A DNA stretch of 64,000 nucleotides from Drechmeria coniospora. Its lineage: Eukaryota; Ascomycota; Sordariomycetes; Hypocreales; Ophiocordycipitaceae. Shown in pieces: positions 43,723 to 56,000 of this stretch. The stretch lies in NCBI RefSeq assembly GCF_001625195.1, contig NC_054389.1, positions 9,916,520 to 9,980,519 of the forward strand, in the 5' to 3' direction. The notes under the pieces are model-generated. The model made no database searches and was not told where the DNA came from. It was given only the letters and a program-made list of their open reading frames with translations. The first letter of the stretch is position 1. Every line of letters begins with the position of its first letter. A program made the translations under genes and the position numbers.

Positions 43723-46186
43723 CTACAGCTTCGCCTGCGGCTCTGCCAAGTCCTCAATCTTCTGAAACTGGTAAAAGAAGCCAAGACTGTTGGGGTTGAG
43801 CAGCGTCCCGCTCGGCTTCACCGTTCGCCCCGAGATGATATTCTTGACCGGCAGCTCCACCTTCTTTCCGTTGACGGTGACCTTGTCATGATCAGCATCC
43901 TGCATCCATGAGGTCTCCATCGGGGAGGGCGCATGGGGCCATGAAGCCCAAGGGTTGTGTGGCCTTATGGGATGCTTGGTAACCACTCACTGGTATTTCG
44001 GGTACCTCAAAAACATACTGGGGCGCATGTCTCTTGGTCAACTCCTCGGCCACCGTGGCCTTGATGCGCGTCACCATCCTCTTGTCGAGCCGTTTGCCCG
44101 ACTTCATCACCAAGAACAGGACGACCCTCTCATCCATGTCCCGCGGCCGTCGCTGGCCGACGCAGAGACTTTCGGCCACGTCGTCGGGAAAGCAGCGCTC
44201 CAGAACGGCGTAGACGTCGGCGCTGCCGAACCGTATTCCGCTCGGGTTCAGCACGCCATCGGATCGACCGAGCATCAAAAGAGCGCCCGTCTTGGGGTGG
44301 CGGACGCAAAAGTCGCCCTGGGCCCAGACGTTGCCGTAGCGGGAGAAGTACGCGTCACGGTACTTGGCTCCCGGCGCCGGCCGGGAGTCGTCCCAGAGGA
44401 ACAGCGGCACGTTGGGGAAAGCGGCCGTCGACACGAGGTCGCCTGGCGTGCCATCTGGCAGGGGCTTGCCGTCGGTGCTGCCCTCGGGAAGATCGTGATC
44501 GAAGATGGCAACGGCAATTCCCAACGACGCACCGACGCAGCCGCCGACGTGGACCGGCATGAGAGGGTTCTCCAGGACAAAGCACCCGGCCTATGGTTGG
44601 TCGGCAAGCGAGTTGAGTGGCGGCAGCATGAGAAGCCGGGCGATCGGGGGGAAAACTTACAATGTCTGTGCCTCCCGACATGTTGCCCAGCTGCACCTGT
44701 GGCGGAAAGGCGACGTCGTAGAACCAGTGAAACATTTGGTCCGGGAGAACCATGCCGGTGCTCGTTACCGCCTTCAGCTTCGACAAGTTTGCCGCCTCCT
44801 TGGGGATGATGCCTCTCTTCATCAGCTCCGTCATCCAGCGCGGGCTGACGCCCAGGATCGTCACATGCTGCTCCTCAGCCACCCTCAGAAGCACGGCGTG
44901 GTCGGGAAGAAACGGCGAGCCGTCGTATAGGACGGCGCTACCTCCCATGATCATGTGGGCGACGCTGGCGAGGTACATGATCCAGCCAGTTGTCGTGTAC
45001 TGCAGCCCGACGTCTTGCGGCTTGAGATCTCGGTGCAGGATCGCTTCCTTCTGCGTGCTGAGCAGCAGGGGGCCGACGCCGTGAACGATGGCCTTGGGGG
45101 TACCGGTCGTGCCGGAGGAGTAGTAGATGACCATGGGGTCTTGGAAGCCGATGCGACGAATGGGCGGCGGCGTCTGTGCTGCCGTCTCGAGAAATTCTTC
45201 AAGATTCTCCGTCCTCGGCAGAGCGGACGTGTCGGAGGGTCGGTCGGGGAAGCGTGGGATGACGACCATGCGCTGGAACTGGTCGCAGCCCTTCATGCCG
45301 TCCACCATGCCCTCGATCTTTTCGCGCAGGTCGATGATTTTCCCGCCGTACAAGGCTGCGTCGTCGAAGAAGATGAACTATGAAGTGATGGGCGTATGCC
45401 ATATCAGTCGACAAACGTAATATCTCCACCCGCCAGCCCAAACGCGAACGAGGCGGCGAGCACTCATGGGACAGTTGCCTCCACCTACCTTGGGGTTGAT
45501 CTGAACGGTCCTTTGCAGCAAGCCGCCGAGGCCCATGTCGGTCGAGCTGCTGCTGAAGATGGCGCCCAGCCAGGTGGTGGCGAGGAAGACGACAAGCGTC
45601 TCGGCCGCGTGGGCGCCGACGACGACGACGCGATCGCCCTCGCCGAGACCCCTCTGATGCAGGGCGCTCGCCATGGTGGCCACTCTCCGCCTCAGCTCAC
45701 CCCAAGTCACCTTATTGATCTCCGAATTTCCCTCGCGGACCTCGGTGAGGGCGACCTTGCCATCCTCCTTGTGCAGCGTGGACCGGGTGTCTGGTGCCGA
45801 TCCCTCCCGCCCGTCGCCGCTCCAGAGAAAGTTTTCTGCCCAGTTGAGACGGATGCCCGCGAACCATCGGGGGAGCATGGAGATGGGAACGGACTCGTCG
45901 ACAACCTCGGTGTAGGAACCTTCGTGGATGAAGCGTTGGGACTCCCATAGCTGGCCGTAGAACTCGCCGCGATGACGGCAGCTCCACCGGTACAAGTCGT
46001 CAAACGTCTAAAGGCGTTTCCGCAACGAATGAGATGTCACCTTCGACCATTGAAATGGTGCGTCATGAGTGCGTTGCTTACCTCGAGCTGGCGATGGTAC
46101 TTTCGGTTGGCATCTTGCATGAACTGCCACATTGCTGTCCTCTGGGGGTCGGGATGCTCCCACAGCTTCCGCACGTTCAGCTCCAT
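43723..46186 (-). CDS. Acetoacetyl-CoA synthetase
   Basis: Five exons, 46186-46082, 46007-45489, 45377-44661, 44590-43991 and 43899-43723, all GT-AG, give 705 residues, near the family norm of 650-700. The start MELNVRKLWEHPDPQRTAMW and the WAENFLW block are typical of acetoacetate-CoA ligases (AacS). The adenylate-forming core motif YYSSGTTGTPKAIVHG lies at 293-308; GNMSGGTDI follows, and GRSDGVLNPSGIRFGSADVY in exon 4 is the hinge region. The Lys of the C-terminal motif is in TVNGKKVELPVK. The enzyme activates acetoacetate with ATP in the cytosol, feeding sterol, fatty acid or polyketide synthesis. The first part of exon 5 (DADHDK) is the least certain splice. Confidence 0.94.
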
Positions 46187-47043
46187 CTTTGATCTCTGGT
46201 TTCTCTTCTCGAAATATTGCTGCGGCTATGGACTGTGGTGAATTTTCGGCTCAAGGCATGGGATTTCAATTCGCTCGCGTTCAAGCTGGTTGGCACGTTC
46301 CTAGGCAGCTGCTTCGGCGAAGGGCTCTTTTGGCCACATGCCAGTCAATGCTAGCCAACCCACGGTTCTCAAGAAAGCGCGGGTCAGCGATACCGGGGGG
46401 GTTGGGGCAAGAAATAGTGATGGGTGAAGCGAAGCGTGATGGGAGTTTTGATGGCAGACCTGATGGTATTTGTGATTGTGGTCGTGATTGTGATAGTGGT
46501 CGTAATGTTTTCCTGAGGGTAGTCGTGGTGGTTGCGTGATGGTAGATGGTTGCAGAGGCCTGGGTATCGCAAGGCACGTACTGTACCGTACCGACAACAC
46601 AACATGTCGACTGTGCACAGTAGACTGACTGTACCTTCATCTGGTGCAGGTAGGCAAGGTAATGGTAGTAGGTATCGAGCAAGGGATGCGAGAAATGGAA
46701 TTCAACAGCCGCTTACAACGCACGTGCGTGCTTCCATCCCTTACGCGGCCGACTCCGGGAGTCAATATGCGGTCGGTGTCTGGCACAAGTTATCGATGCT
46801 CTATAAAATAAAAACAGTATAATATAACAGTGCTAACATGAATATTGGATTCAGACCTGCAGGCCCCAAACGCCTTGCTCAGCTCAAATCGTCTCGTTCC
46901 TCGTCCTGTTCCTTTTCATTCGTCCAACAAGCTGACTGTACAACCACGACCGCTGGTCGTGCCCCCTTTCCGCCACCCTTGCTCCCCTTCCCATCCTCCC
47001 TTATCCTTCATTACGCTCTCCCAGGAAAGCACACTCTCCCCCC
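46187..47043. other. Intergenic region between two minus-strand genes
   Basis: About 860 bp with the promoter and leader of acetoacetyl-CoA synthetase on the left and the TRA1 3' UTR on the right. A short tract rich in GTGATTGTG/GTGGTC words lies at about 46,465-46,535. No gene is supported. Confidence 0.5.
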
Positions 47044-50000
47044 TCACAAGTACGGCATCCACAAGGCATCGCACTGCGCCAGGTTCATGGGGTTCACCGC
47101 CTTTGCGATGGCGTCAATCACCGTCTGGTTCGCCGGCAGGTTGCCCGCCGGATTATGCGCCAGGCTAGCCGCCCGCTTCACGATCGAGTCGCTGTTGAGC
47201 TGCACCGAGTCCCGCAGCTGGCTCTCGCTGATGCCGCTCCGGTGGCTGCTCGTGAGCCAGAAGATCATCTCGTCCCGCACGAACAGCGTCAGCGCGTGCT
47301 CCAGCTCGTGCTCCGGCTCCGTCAGGCAGCGCGCGATGGCCATCAGCGAGCACGCAAAGATGCCCTCCGTCGCCAGCGGGCCCATGAGCACCTGCAGGTT
47401 CGGCGTCAGCCGGAACGGCACCGGCTCCGGGTTCGTGAAGAACGGCTTCGACGAGTTCATAAACGACATGAGCTCCGAGCCCCAGATGTTGCCGGAGCCC
47501 CGGGCGATGTTGATCTTGGACGGGTATCGGTTGTGCATGTAGAGGATGTACGTCATGAACGTCAACGCCGACAGCTGGTACGAGAACTGTCGCCGGAACA
47601 GCCAAAACTCGGCAAACTGCGGGAACGCCTGCTGGAAGTACTCGAGCGCAATCGTCGGGGGCGCCCACTTCTCCTGCACGGCCGTGAACACCTCCAGCCG
47701 TGCCGTCGGGGTGAGCTCCAGTTTGCCCTGCTGCGCCGCGTTAGCCGTTGGGCCGTCTCCAGACCGTGCCACGCCGTCGTCACGAACCTGGTTCTTAGTC
47801 TCGAGCACTCCGCGCAGCTTCTCCAGCGTGAACAGCACCGGGTCGTCCCGAGGCACGTCCTGCCGCCTGCAGTGATCCTCGTACACCGCCTGGAGCGAGA
47901 TGTACGACGTGTCCTCCTGCACGATCCGGATGTGCGGCGCGAGCGGGACCATGAGTGGCAGCGTGAACTGGAGATCGCGTCGCCGGCTCTCCTTCTTCCT
48001 GCCGAGCGTCTGGTTGAGGTGCCGGAACAGCTGCAGTATCCTCTCCTCCCGCCTGCAGTGTCGAGCCGCCGGGTGCTGGACCGCCCACGAGTGCACGCTG
48101 CCGTCGTGGCCGCGCATCTTCAGCCGCCGGTACGACGCGCTGTACGACCGTACGAGGTCCACGTTGGGCAGGAATCGCTCGATCCGAATGAAGTCCTGGT
48201 TCTTATCCTTGTGCTGCAGGTACTGCCCGGGCACCTCGACATCGTCGAACTTCTGGTATCGGAACTCGCTGAGGTGAGGGGAAAAAGCCTCCAGAGGAGC
48301 GTGGCAGACCCGCCGATCCAGCTTCTCCTCAAACTTTGTGCGCCACCGCCGGAGCTTGTGGATGTACTCGTACATGGTCGGCTTCACCTGCACAAAGTCG
48401 GCCTCGAACGACTTCTTGATGTGGTTGGGCAGGATCGTCTCCGCGAACCGCGTGATGTTAGTCTCCGTTGCCGCAGGCAGCTTCACGCTCTTGGCGAACG
48501 AAGCCGGCGTCCGGCTGACGTACGTCAGGGCATCGTTCAGGAGGGCCACGATGAGCCGGTACGCGTCTTCGTCCGGCGGACACTTGAAGTGCTTCTGGAT
48601 CTGATCGACCATCGTTTCCATCGACAGCGCGAGCAACGGGAACGCCGTCTTCAGCACCGACATGATCTCCTCCGTCAGCTCCCACGGAGGTCGTTTCTGG
48701 TTCGGCCCAGGCTGCTGATCCTGGCCCTGGCCTGCGGCGTTGGCCGGCTGCACGGCCGTGTTAGCCTCCTTGCCTTCCGTCTTGTCCCGGGCGGCATCCC
48801 CATCGCTTGCCACGCTGCCTCTAGGAGCGCCTCCCTCCAGCTTTGGCGTCTCCTGCTTCACGAGCGATGGCGACGCGCTGGCCTTACCGGCGGACGCCGT
48901 CGACTGCGCTCGCTGCCGAGCCCGCTCCTTTGCCTCCTGGTTCTTCCTTATGAGATGCATGTCCTCGCGGTTCGTCCGCAGCTGGAAGTAGAGCGCCTGG
49001 GGGTAAGACTTGGCAATGTTCAGCAGGATCTGGAAAACGCGAGGTGCTTCCTTGTGACCCAAGCCTGTGAGCAGCTGAGGTATGAACGTGATCCAGTACC
49101 ACGTTGGCGTCTCGCCCTTGAAGTCGTCGAAGCCCACGGCAATTGTGCCTTCGGCATCATCCAGACTGAGCAGCCAGAGAATCCTGGCCAGAAGCTTGCG
49201 TGTCTTGGCGTTCTTGTAGCTGCCGGCGGCCTGCAGGTAGGACGTAAGCGCCTGCCGAGCCGCCGTGAGGTCCGAGGGATCATCCTTAAATCTCCTGTCG
49301 TTGAAATAGCCCCATTCTGCCCACGCCTTCGCCGCTCCAATGTCGAAATACAACGCCGTGCCAAAGGCGGTGTCGGCTTCCTCCTTCTGACTGAGCTTCT
49401 CGAGGAACATGCCCTTGAGGGTGTAGAACTCGGCCTTCTGCTGCGGATTGAAGTAGTTGAGGTTCGTATTGTTTATCACGTCCAGTCCGCTCGAGAGCTC
49501 GTCCGGATTCTCGTAGTGACATTTGGCCTGTTCGCGGAGCTTCAGGAACGCCTCTTGGATTTCAATGTTCGGAAGTGTGTAGATACGACTCAGCTGGCTG
49601 ATGCACACCTCCGGTAGGCTGTGCTTGCGTGCCACGTGAGCGAATCTGTTGATGATCCAGGCCGTCTCGTGGTACCCGCGGTACGCAAACGAGTTGGCGC
49701 CTCCTGCGTTCTGCTGCGTTTGCTGCGGTAGGAGTCCCAGGTACGTCTGGTTGATGAGGCTGAAGATGTGCTGTCTCCAGGTGACTAGGTCCTGCCAAGC
49801 GGTGATGTCGTCCCAGACGTTAGGCAGCCGGTCGCGCCAGGCGCCAAGGAGCAACTTGAGCTCACCCGACTTGACGTCGAGGTTGGAAGAGTTGGTGTTG
49901 GCGAGGCTCTGGCAGATGACGCTGGCATCGTGCAACTCCACCAGCTGCTGGAAGTTCTGCAGCAGAGGAATGTGAGCGTTTGTCAGCCTCTCTGGAAGCT

Positions 50001-53000
50001 GATGCCACTTCCGTATCGACAGCTGGATTGCTTCGTCGCAGACACGGGCGAACTCGACTGGGGGCTCTTGCTGGTTGTGGAACTTGAGCAGCGACATGAA
50101 CGCTTGGAAGAATGCCCTGCGCGGTGTCGGCGCATCCATGACGCCTTTAATGACATTGTCCAGCGCCTCTCGGTGTTGGGCGTCCTGCCACATGTCCGTG
50201 TTGCGCCAGGCGCACTCGAGAAGGAGGTCCTGAAAGTTTTCGTGCTTTGCAAAGTCTTGCAAGATCTCCCATTGCTGCAGCTTCTGGGCGCACAGGACCC
50301 AATGGTCTTCCCAGAGCATGTACTCGGCTTGCGAGAAGGGAATGACGCCCGTTCGCGCCTTGATCTGAGCCGTCTCGTACAGCCTTTGAGCCTTATCCCA
50401 CATGCCGTTCTGCTCGTACGACAGACCGGCGTTGGTCTCGACAAACTGACATCGCCTACGCCACGTGCCGTAAAACAGGTCGTCTTCCTGCAGGGACGCA
50501 TACAGCTCGACAAGAGCATCCAGATTGCTTTCGCGAACGGTGGAGGATTCCATCTGGGGCTTGATCGCCGCGTTCTCGAGCTGCACCAATGCCGTGTACC
50601 AGGCATCGTAGGTCTTAGCCTCGAACTTGAGCACATGGGGCGGCAGCCTGCACTCTGGCCAAGTCTTGGCAGCTCCCTCGACGAGAGACTGGACAACATT
50701 AGGCCGTTTGTCGATCTGCCGGGTGTGATAGTCCTTCGTGAGCAACGCCACCATGCCGCGCTCAAGCTCAGGTCGCTCGTCTCGAACCGTGGCAGACCAG
50801 TACAGCGGGAAGATGGTCACCCAGAGCTGATGAGCCAGCTGAGAATCGACATGCTGCAACTGCACCAGCGGTTCGATGATGTCACGAACTTTGACCTCAC
50901 CAAGCTCGGCGACAAATCGGCGATGGCTGGTTATGAGGGCCTCGAATTTGTCATCGGGCATCATGTTTGGCTCCCTGGAATCCCTGTCCTTCGGGTAGAC
51001 GGCGGCCAGCTGGGAGGCAGATGCGAGCTGGAAGTCTTCTGCGTGAAGCTGGATATTCGTGTTCAGCTCCACCGCGCCCAGGAGGAGCTGAGAAGCTTGA
51101 GCAAGCCAGTACGAGTCGGCAAGCGTATCCCAGTTTTGCGAGGTAAGAACGTAAGAGAGACGAACGCTGGCGGTCTTGGAGATGCTCTTGTCCAAGATGG
51201 CCATGAAACGGTTCCTCATTTCGACGTCTGCTGCCCGGGTGCCGATCAGGAACGCATGTTCCATGCGCACGGTTAGCTCAGTCCGTGTGACCTTGGGGTC
51301 TTCATATATTCTGATAACGAGCTCCAGGAACTTGCCCAGCATTGTCGGGTCCGTTCTATGCTCGAACGAGAGCATCTTGTGCAACACAGCTGTTTTCTCC
51401 TTCAGGGTTGGCCAGGTCCCTTCGGACCGGAACACCCAACCCTCCACCATGGTCAGGACTTCGGTGCAGAGCTCAATGTGCATAGACTTTTCCACCAGTG
51501 TTGCCAGCACGCTGAGAAAAGGTCGCCGGTTGTCTCCGAGATGCTCCATTCGCAATGCCACCGTCTGAATCTCCTTAATCATGAGCTTTGTTTGGATCTC
51601 TAGTTCGTACGCAGCCATCTCTCCAGGGTTCGCATTGGTATCCTGAATACGGTTGTTCGCGTTTGCAGCCTGGCTGGCGATGGCGTTGTAGTGCTGCACG
51701 TGCTCCTTCGCATGCTTGCTCTGCAGAGCTTTCATAAGGGATGCGATGTGCTGATCAATAACTGCTGGCTTGTGCTTCCCGAGGGACCAAAGGAGATTGA
51801 TGCCTGAGACGTAGGACGAATTGTTCATCGCCTCCGTCGCTGCCTGGGACAGATACGTGACGATTTCCGATGTCGGGGCTTCGGCTTCAGCTTCAGCGTC
51901 TGCATCATCTGCTGGGGTATCCTCAGGCACGGCGTCAAGCACGCGGTCGATGATGGATTTCAAATCGCGCCCGTCATCGTATGCCTTGTCGGAAAGGTGC
52001 AAACAGTCCTGGATCTCAGGGTTTTCGCATTTAAGGCACTTTTCCAGTACCTTCTGAATGGCAGCAATGTGCTTTTGCACCCAGTCATCGGATTTAAAGT
52101 TCAGAACAATGCGGACAACCTGCAGAGTGTTGATGATATTGGTGAGGAAGCGCTCGTCGAACTTGTCCTTGTCCGTGGGGTCAGCGTTGAGAATAGTTTG
52201 CGTCCTGTCACTTCCGAGAATGACGTCGGTCACGTTAGGAAACAGGTCAAGCTCAAGATCGCCCCAGTATTGAGGCTGCACCAAGTTGTGTAGCAAAGTC
52301 ATGGCCTTCTTGCAGAGCTCGGTGTTTGGCGGCTGCATAGGGATAGAAGGTATGCTTTGATCGCGAGGCTTTGCCGATGGGAGTAGATATCTCTCGTTGA
52401 GCTGAGCAATGAATTCAACGAGATACTTGATCATCTTTTGACGAAGTATTTGCGGAATCTGATACTCAGTTCTGTCGCTCGGAAGAGGCGGTTTGACATC
52501 ACTCGGTGACGACATGGGCTGATCCGCCTCAAACTTGCGCTTGCGCGACATTGGAGATTGAGACGACTCTCTCACTGCCGGTGCTGGCGAGTTCTTGCCC
52601 TCGACTCGCCATTGCTCCCATGTCCAGACGAGCCACATCATGTTCAGGGCCAGCTTCTTGCTCTCGTGGGACGGGTTTGGCGGGGCCGCGACTTTTCTCA
52701 GCGATGTAACGAGCAAGCTGACGTACTTATCTCGGGCATCGAAGAAGAGCTCGGGGTGTCGAACCAAGAAATGGAAAATGCTCGTCATCTGCTGCACGTT
52801 CTGGCCCTCGTCAGCGAGGATACGACGCGGAGCAACGGCCCACGGCGCGTTGCGCTCGTTCGGACCAATTCCTCCGCATCGTTTTGGTAGAACGGGTGCA
52901 ATCAATTCAAGCGCCTGCGTAACCAAAGCACGTCCTTCGTTCTGATTCGTCTTGAGCAGAGACAAGTAGACTTGGTTAACAATCTTGGGCGGCGTCTCGT

Positions 53001-56000
53001 AGTGGGCAATGAAGTACCCGATGACTACATACGCTGCGTGTTTGTTGATGACATCGTCGAGACGGATGAAGGTCCAGCCGAATTTAATGATATCCTTTCG
53101 CGCTTCCTGCAGTGTTGTATGGTAATATTTGACAAGCATCGCCGACAGCTGGAGAACCTCAAACCGAGTGTGATCTATACCTGGTTGTGCTTGGTCGTCA
53201 GGAGCCATCTCGGGATGAACCTTCCATACTTTCGTGCTGACAGCGTCGATGAGAGCGCGGTCCATGAGTCGCTGCGCCCTATTCGGCTCTGGATGGTTCC
53301 AGTGCCGCATGACATCCATGGCGACGATGGGGTTGACGATGTAGTGCAATAAGAAATATTTAGTCTTGTTGGACGCCATCTTGCCCGCGTATACGTCCAG
53401 GCATCGCAAGAACGTCGTCTTCCAAAATTCCATCGATTGACTCGTGATGATGCTGTCATGGATGAAGGAGAATAGTGACTGCGTCGGCCTAAGATCGTCG
53501 CTCGTCACCGATTCAACCAAGTTGAAAAGCGAGTCCAAGTCTTTCGGGTTCCGCTCCAGAGCCTTGACAAGCACGTTCATCAGTTGCTCGGCAGCCTGGT
53601 AGGCCGGCAGGCGGAGGACAGCCGGAAGAGTATAGCTTCGCAAGCGGTTCTCTAGGTCCTTGCCCACAACCTTGAGCCAGGAGATGTGCTCCTTCTTATC
53701 CATCCAGCCACTAGTGCTGGGCCACTGACTTATAGAATCGAGTACGTGGATGGTGTTGATAACGACGATGTACTTTTTCTCGTTGTTTTGGCTCATCGCA
53801 TCGTTGCACTTACTGATGAGAGCTTCCAAATTCTCGGTGGCGACCTCTCGGAGCGGGCCGCTGTCGGGATGCCGCAGAACCTGGGCCAACAGCCGACCAT
53901 GCTTAAGGTCGTCCAACCTCCCAAGCAAAAATGCCCATATTTCTTTTGGATACCTGTTTAGGTAAAGGTAAATAGGAGCGCGAAACGGACTGTGGATGGT
54001 CCTCCTTAATCGGTCTTCCAGCCCCAGGAAGCAGTCGATGAGACGGCCTTTGAAGGCTTCAGCAGGGGACGGAAGGAGGTGGAAGATGTTCAAAATGGCG
54101 GTGATGACCTTCATCTGCGTGTGCTGCTCGAAAAATGTAAAGGAAATCTGTTGCCAAGCCTGCGGCTCAACGATGCTATCGATCTGGTCAAGGAGTCGTG
54201 TTCCAATCTCGACCTTGAAATAGCTTGTAAGGAGCTTCAAAAGCCTTGACAAGTTATCGAGGCCATGAGTGCTTAGCCGCTTCGGGTCAGACAGACTCTG
54301 CAGCACCGGCCGGAGCCCTCCTTGCAGCAGGTCCTTTGGCAGACGCCGATCAACAGCCAGAACCGACTTCAAGGCGTCGTTGGCAGCGGCAATGGTCGGC
54401 TGGGACTCCGAGTAGAGACATTTGAAAAAGACGGAAAGGATCTTTCCCTTGGTGGGATTGTTAGCAAACTCATCAAACGTCATGGCGGTGCTGAGCAGAC
54501 GAATGCAGGACACTCTCAAGTTGACAATGTGCTCATGGGTTCGGAATTCCGCAGGCTTGTTAGCGAGGGACTCGTCGTTTGCATCGGCCAAGGCCAAGGA
54601 CTCCATCAACAATCGGTTCAGGTTGTCATCAAACTTGACCCAATCGTTCTTGAGGCTCATGTGATAGGTCATGGCATTGATGTAGCCGATTTGGGTGCTG
54701 AAGGGGAGAGCTCGGAGCGGCTTCGAGTAAATCGGTTGCAAAAACCGTTCCTTGTAGGGATCGAGGACTTCCCACACCTCGCAGCCTGCAGCTTTGGCAA
54801 TGAGCTCGAGTGACTGCTTGGCCGTTTCTCGAACAAACTTGTTCATATGCGAGAGCTCGTTGTTGAGCTGCATGCATATCTGCGCGAGTCGAGGTTGCTT
54901 CACAGGAGGCTGCCCGCTCGGCTGCGAAATGGGCAGTGTATCCTCTTTCTTGATGTTCTTGGTGATACGCGTGAGCAAGACCTGAAGGCTCGTCTGGGCC
55001 AGACACCTCGTCCTCTCCGGAAGGTCCTGAGGCATGTCCTTGATGACATACATGAGTGCCCGGATGAACTCAGTCTGCTTCGAGGCTACCCAAGCGTCGC
55101 CAAGGTCGAGGTCCGTAAGCAAGAAGTTGATGCCGAGGCTGCCACCGGTCTTGGTGAACCACTCCTCCTCGTAACAGCTGTGACAGAATGTACTGCTAAG
55201 GTGGGTGAAGAGAGGAAGACGGCCGACGTTCATTTCGGAACCGAAGATGATGGCAGTGCTGGTATACAGCTCTCGAATCGCTCCCTTTGCCGCATCCCGC
55301 ACGTCGGGGTGATCAGACGCCAGCGACTCAACGATTGCGTCCGACAGAATCCTCGTATCGATGTTGAGCGGGCCCTCTCCGGCATTAGGATCAAAGGGGC
55401 TGAAGTTACGCTTGAGGTCGATCAAGGACCTGCCGACTTCGATGATCGCAAAGTGTCTGCAGACATCAAGCAGGAATGCATCTGCCTCCTCTTTAAAATC
55501 CGGGATCGACTCGGCAAACATGATTGCTTTCAACAGTTGCTTTGTCAACCCGTCCTGCTCGTCCTTTTTCGGGATGGACTTTTCGCGGTTGGAGACTTCA
55601 AAGGGTGCAAAGTTGATGTCAAACTTCCTCGCCAGGAGATCTTGGGCTTGAAGCCGCACGACTCGGGGCAAGTCATCGGGGAGCTGGTCAAAGCCGATAC
55701 GGAGCTTGAGCTGAGCCTTGATCAGATGCAGGGCTTGCGTCTTGTAGGTCTGATCAAGCTGACGGTTCTGGTTGTTCTTGCCGAGCTTTGGCGCTTCCAT
55801 GAGCTTTTGGATGGCAACATCGATGCCCAGATCTACCGGAAACGCCCGATCCTTCTTTGACCCGATGAGTCGTACATCAAAGCTTGAGGAATCATCCGCA
55901 TACCCCTTGTATGCAAGGGGGACGGCGCCGGTCATGAACTTGCGATTGCGGCCACCGAGCTTCCCTAATATTCTCATGGTTGTGTGAGCGTGGAAATGGC

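Noticed and set aside
47155..49617. 820-codon open frame on the + strand
   Set aside because: It is antisense to the TRA1 kinase-like region; composition is Arg/Leu/Val-rich with no protein-like motifs.
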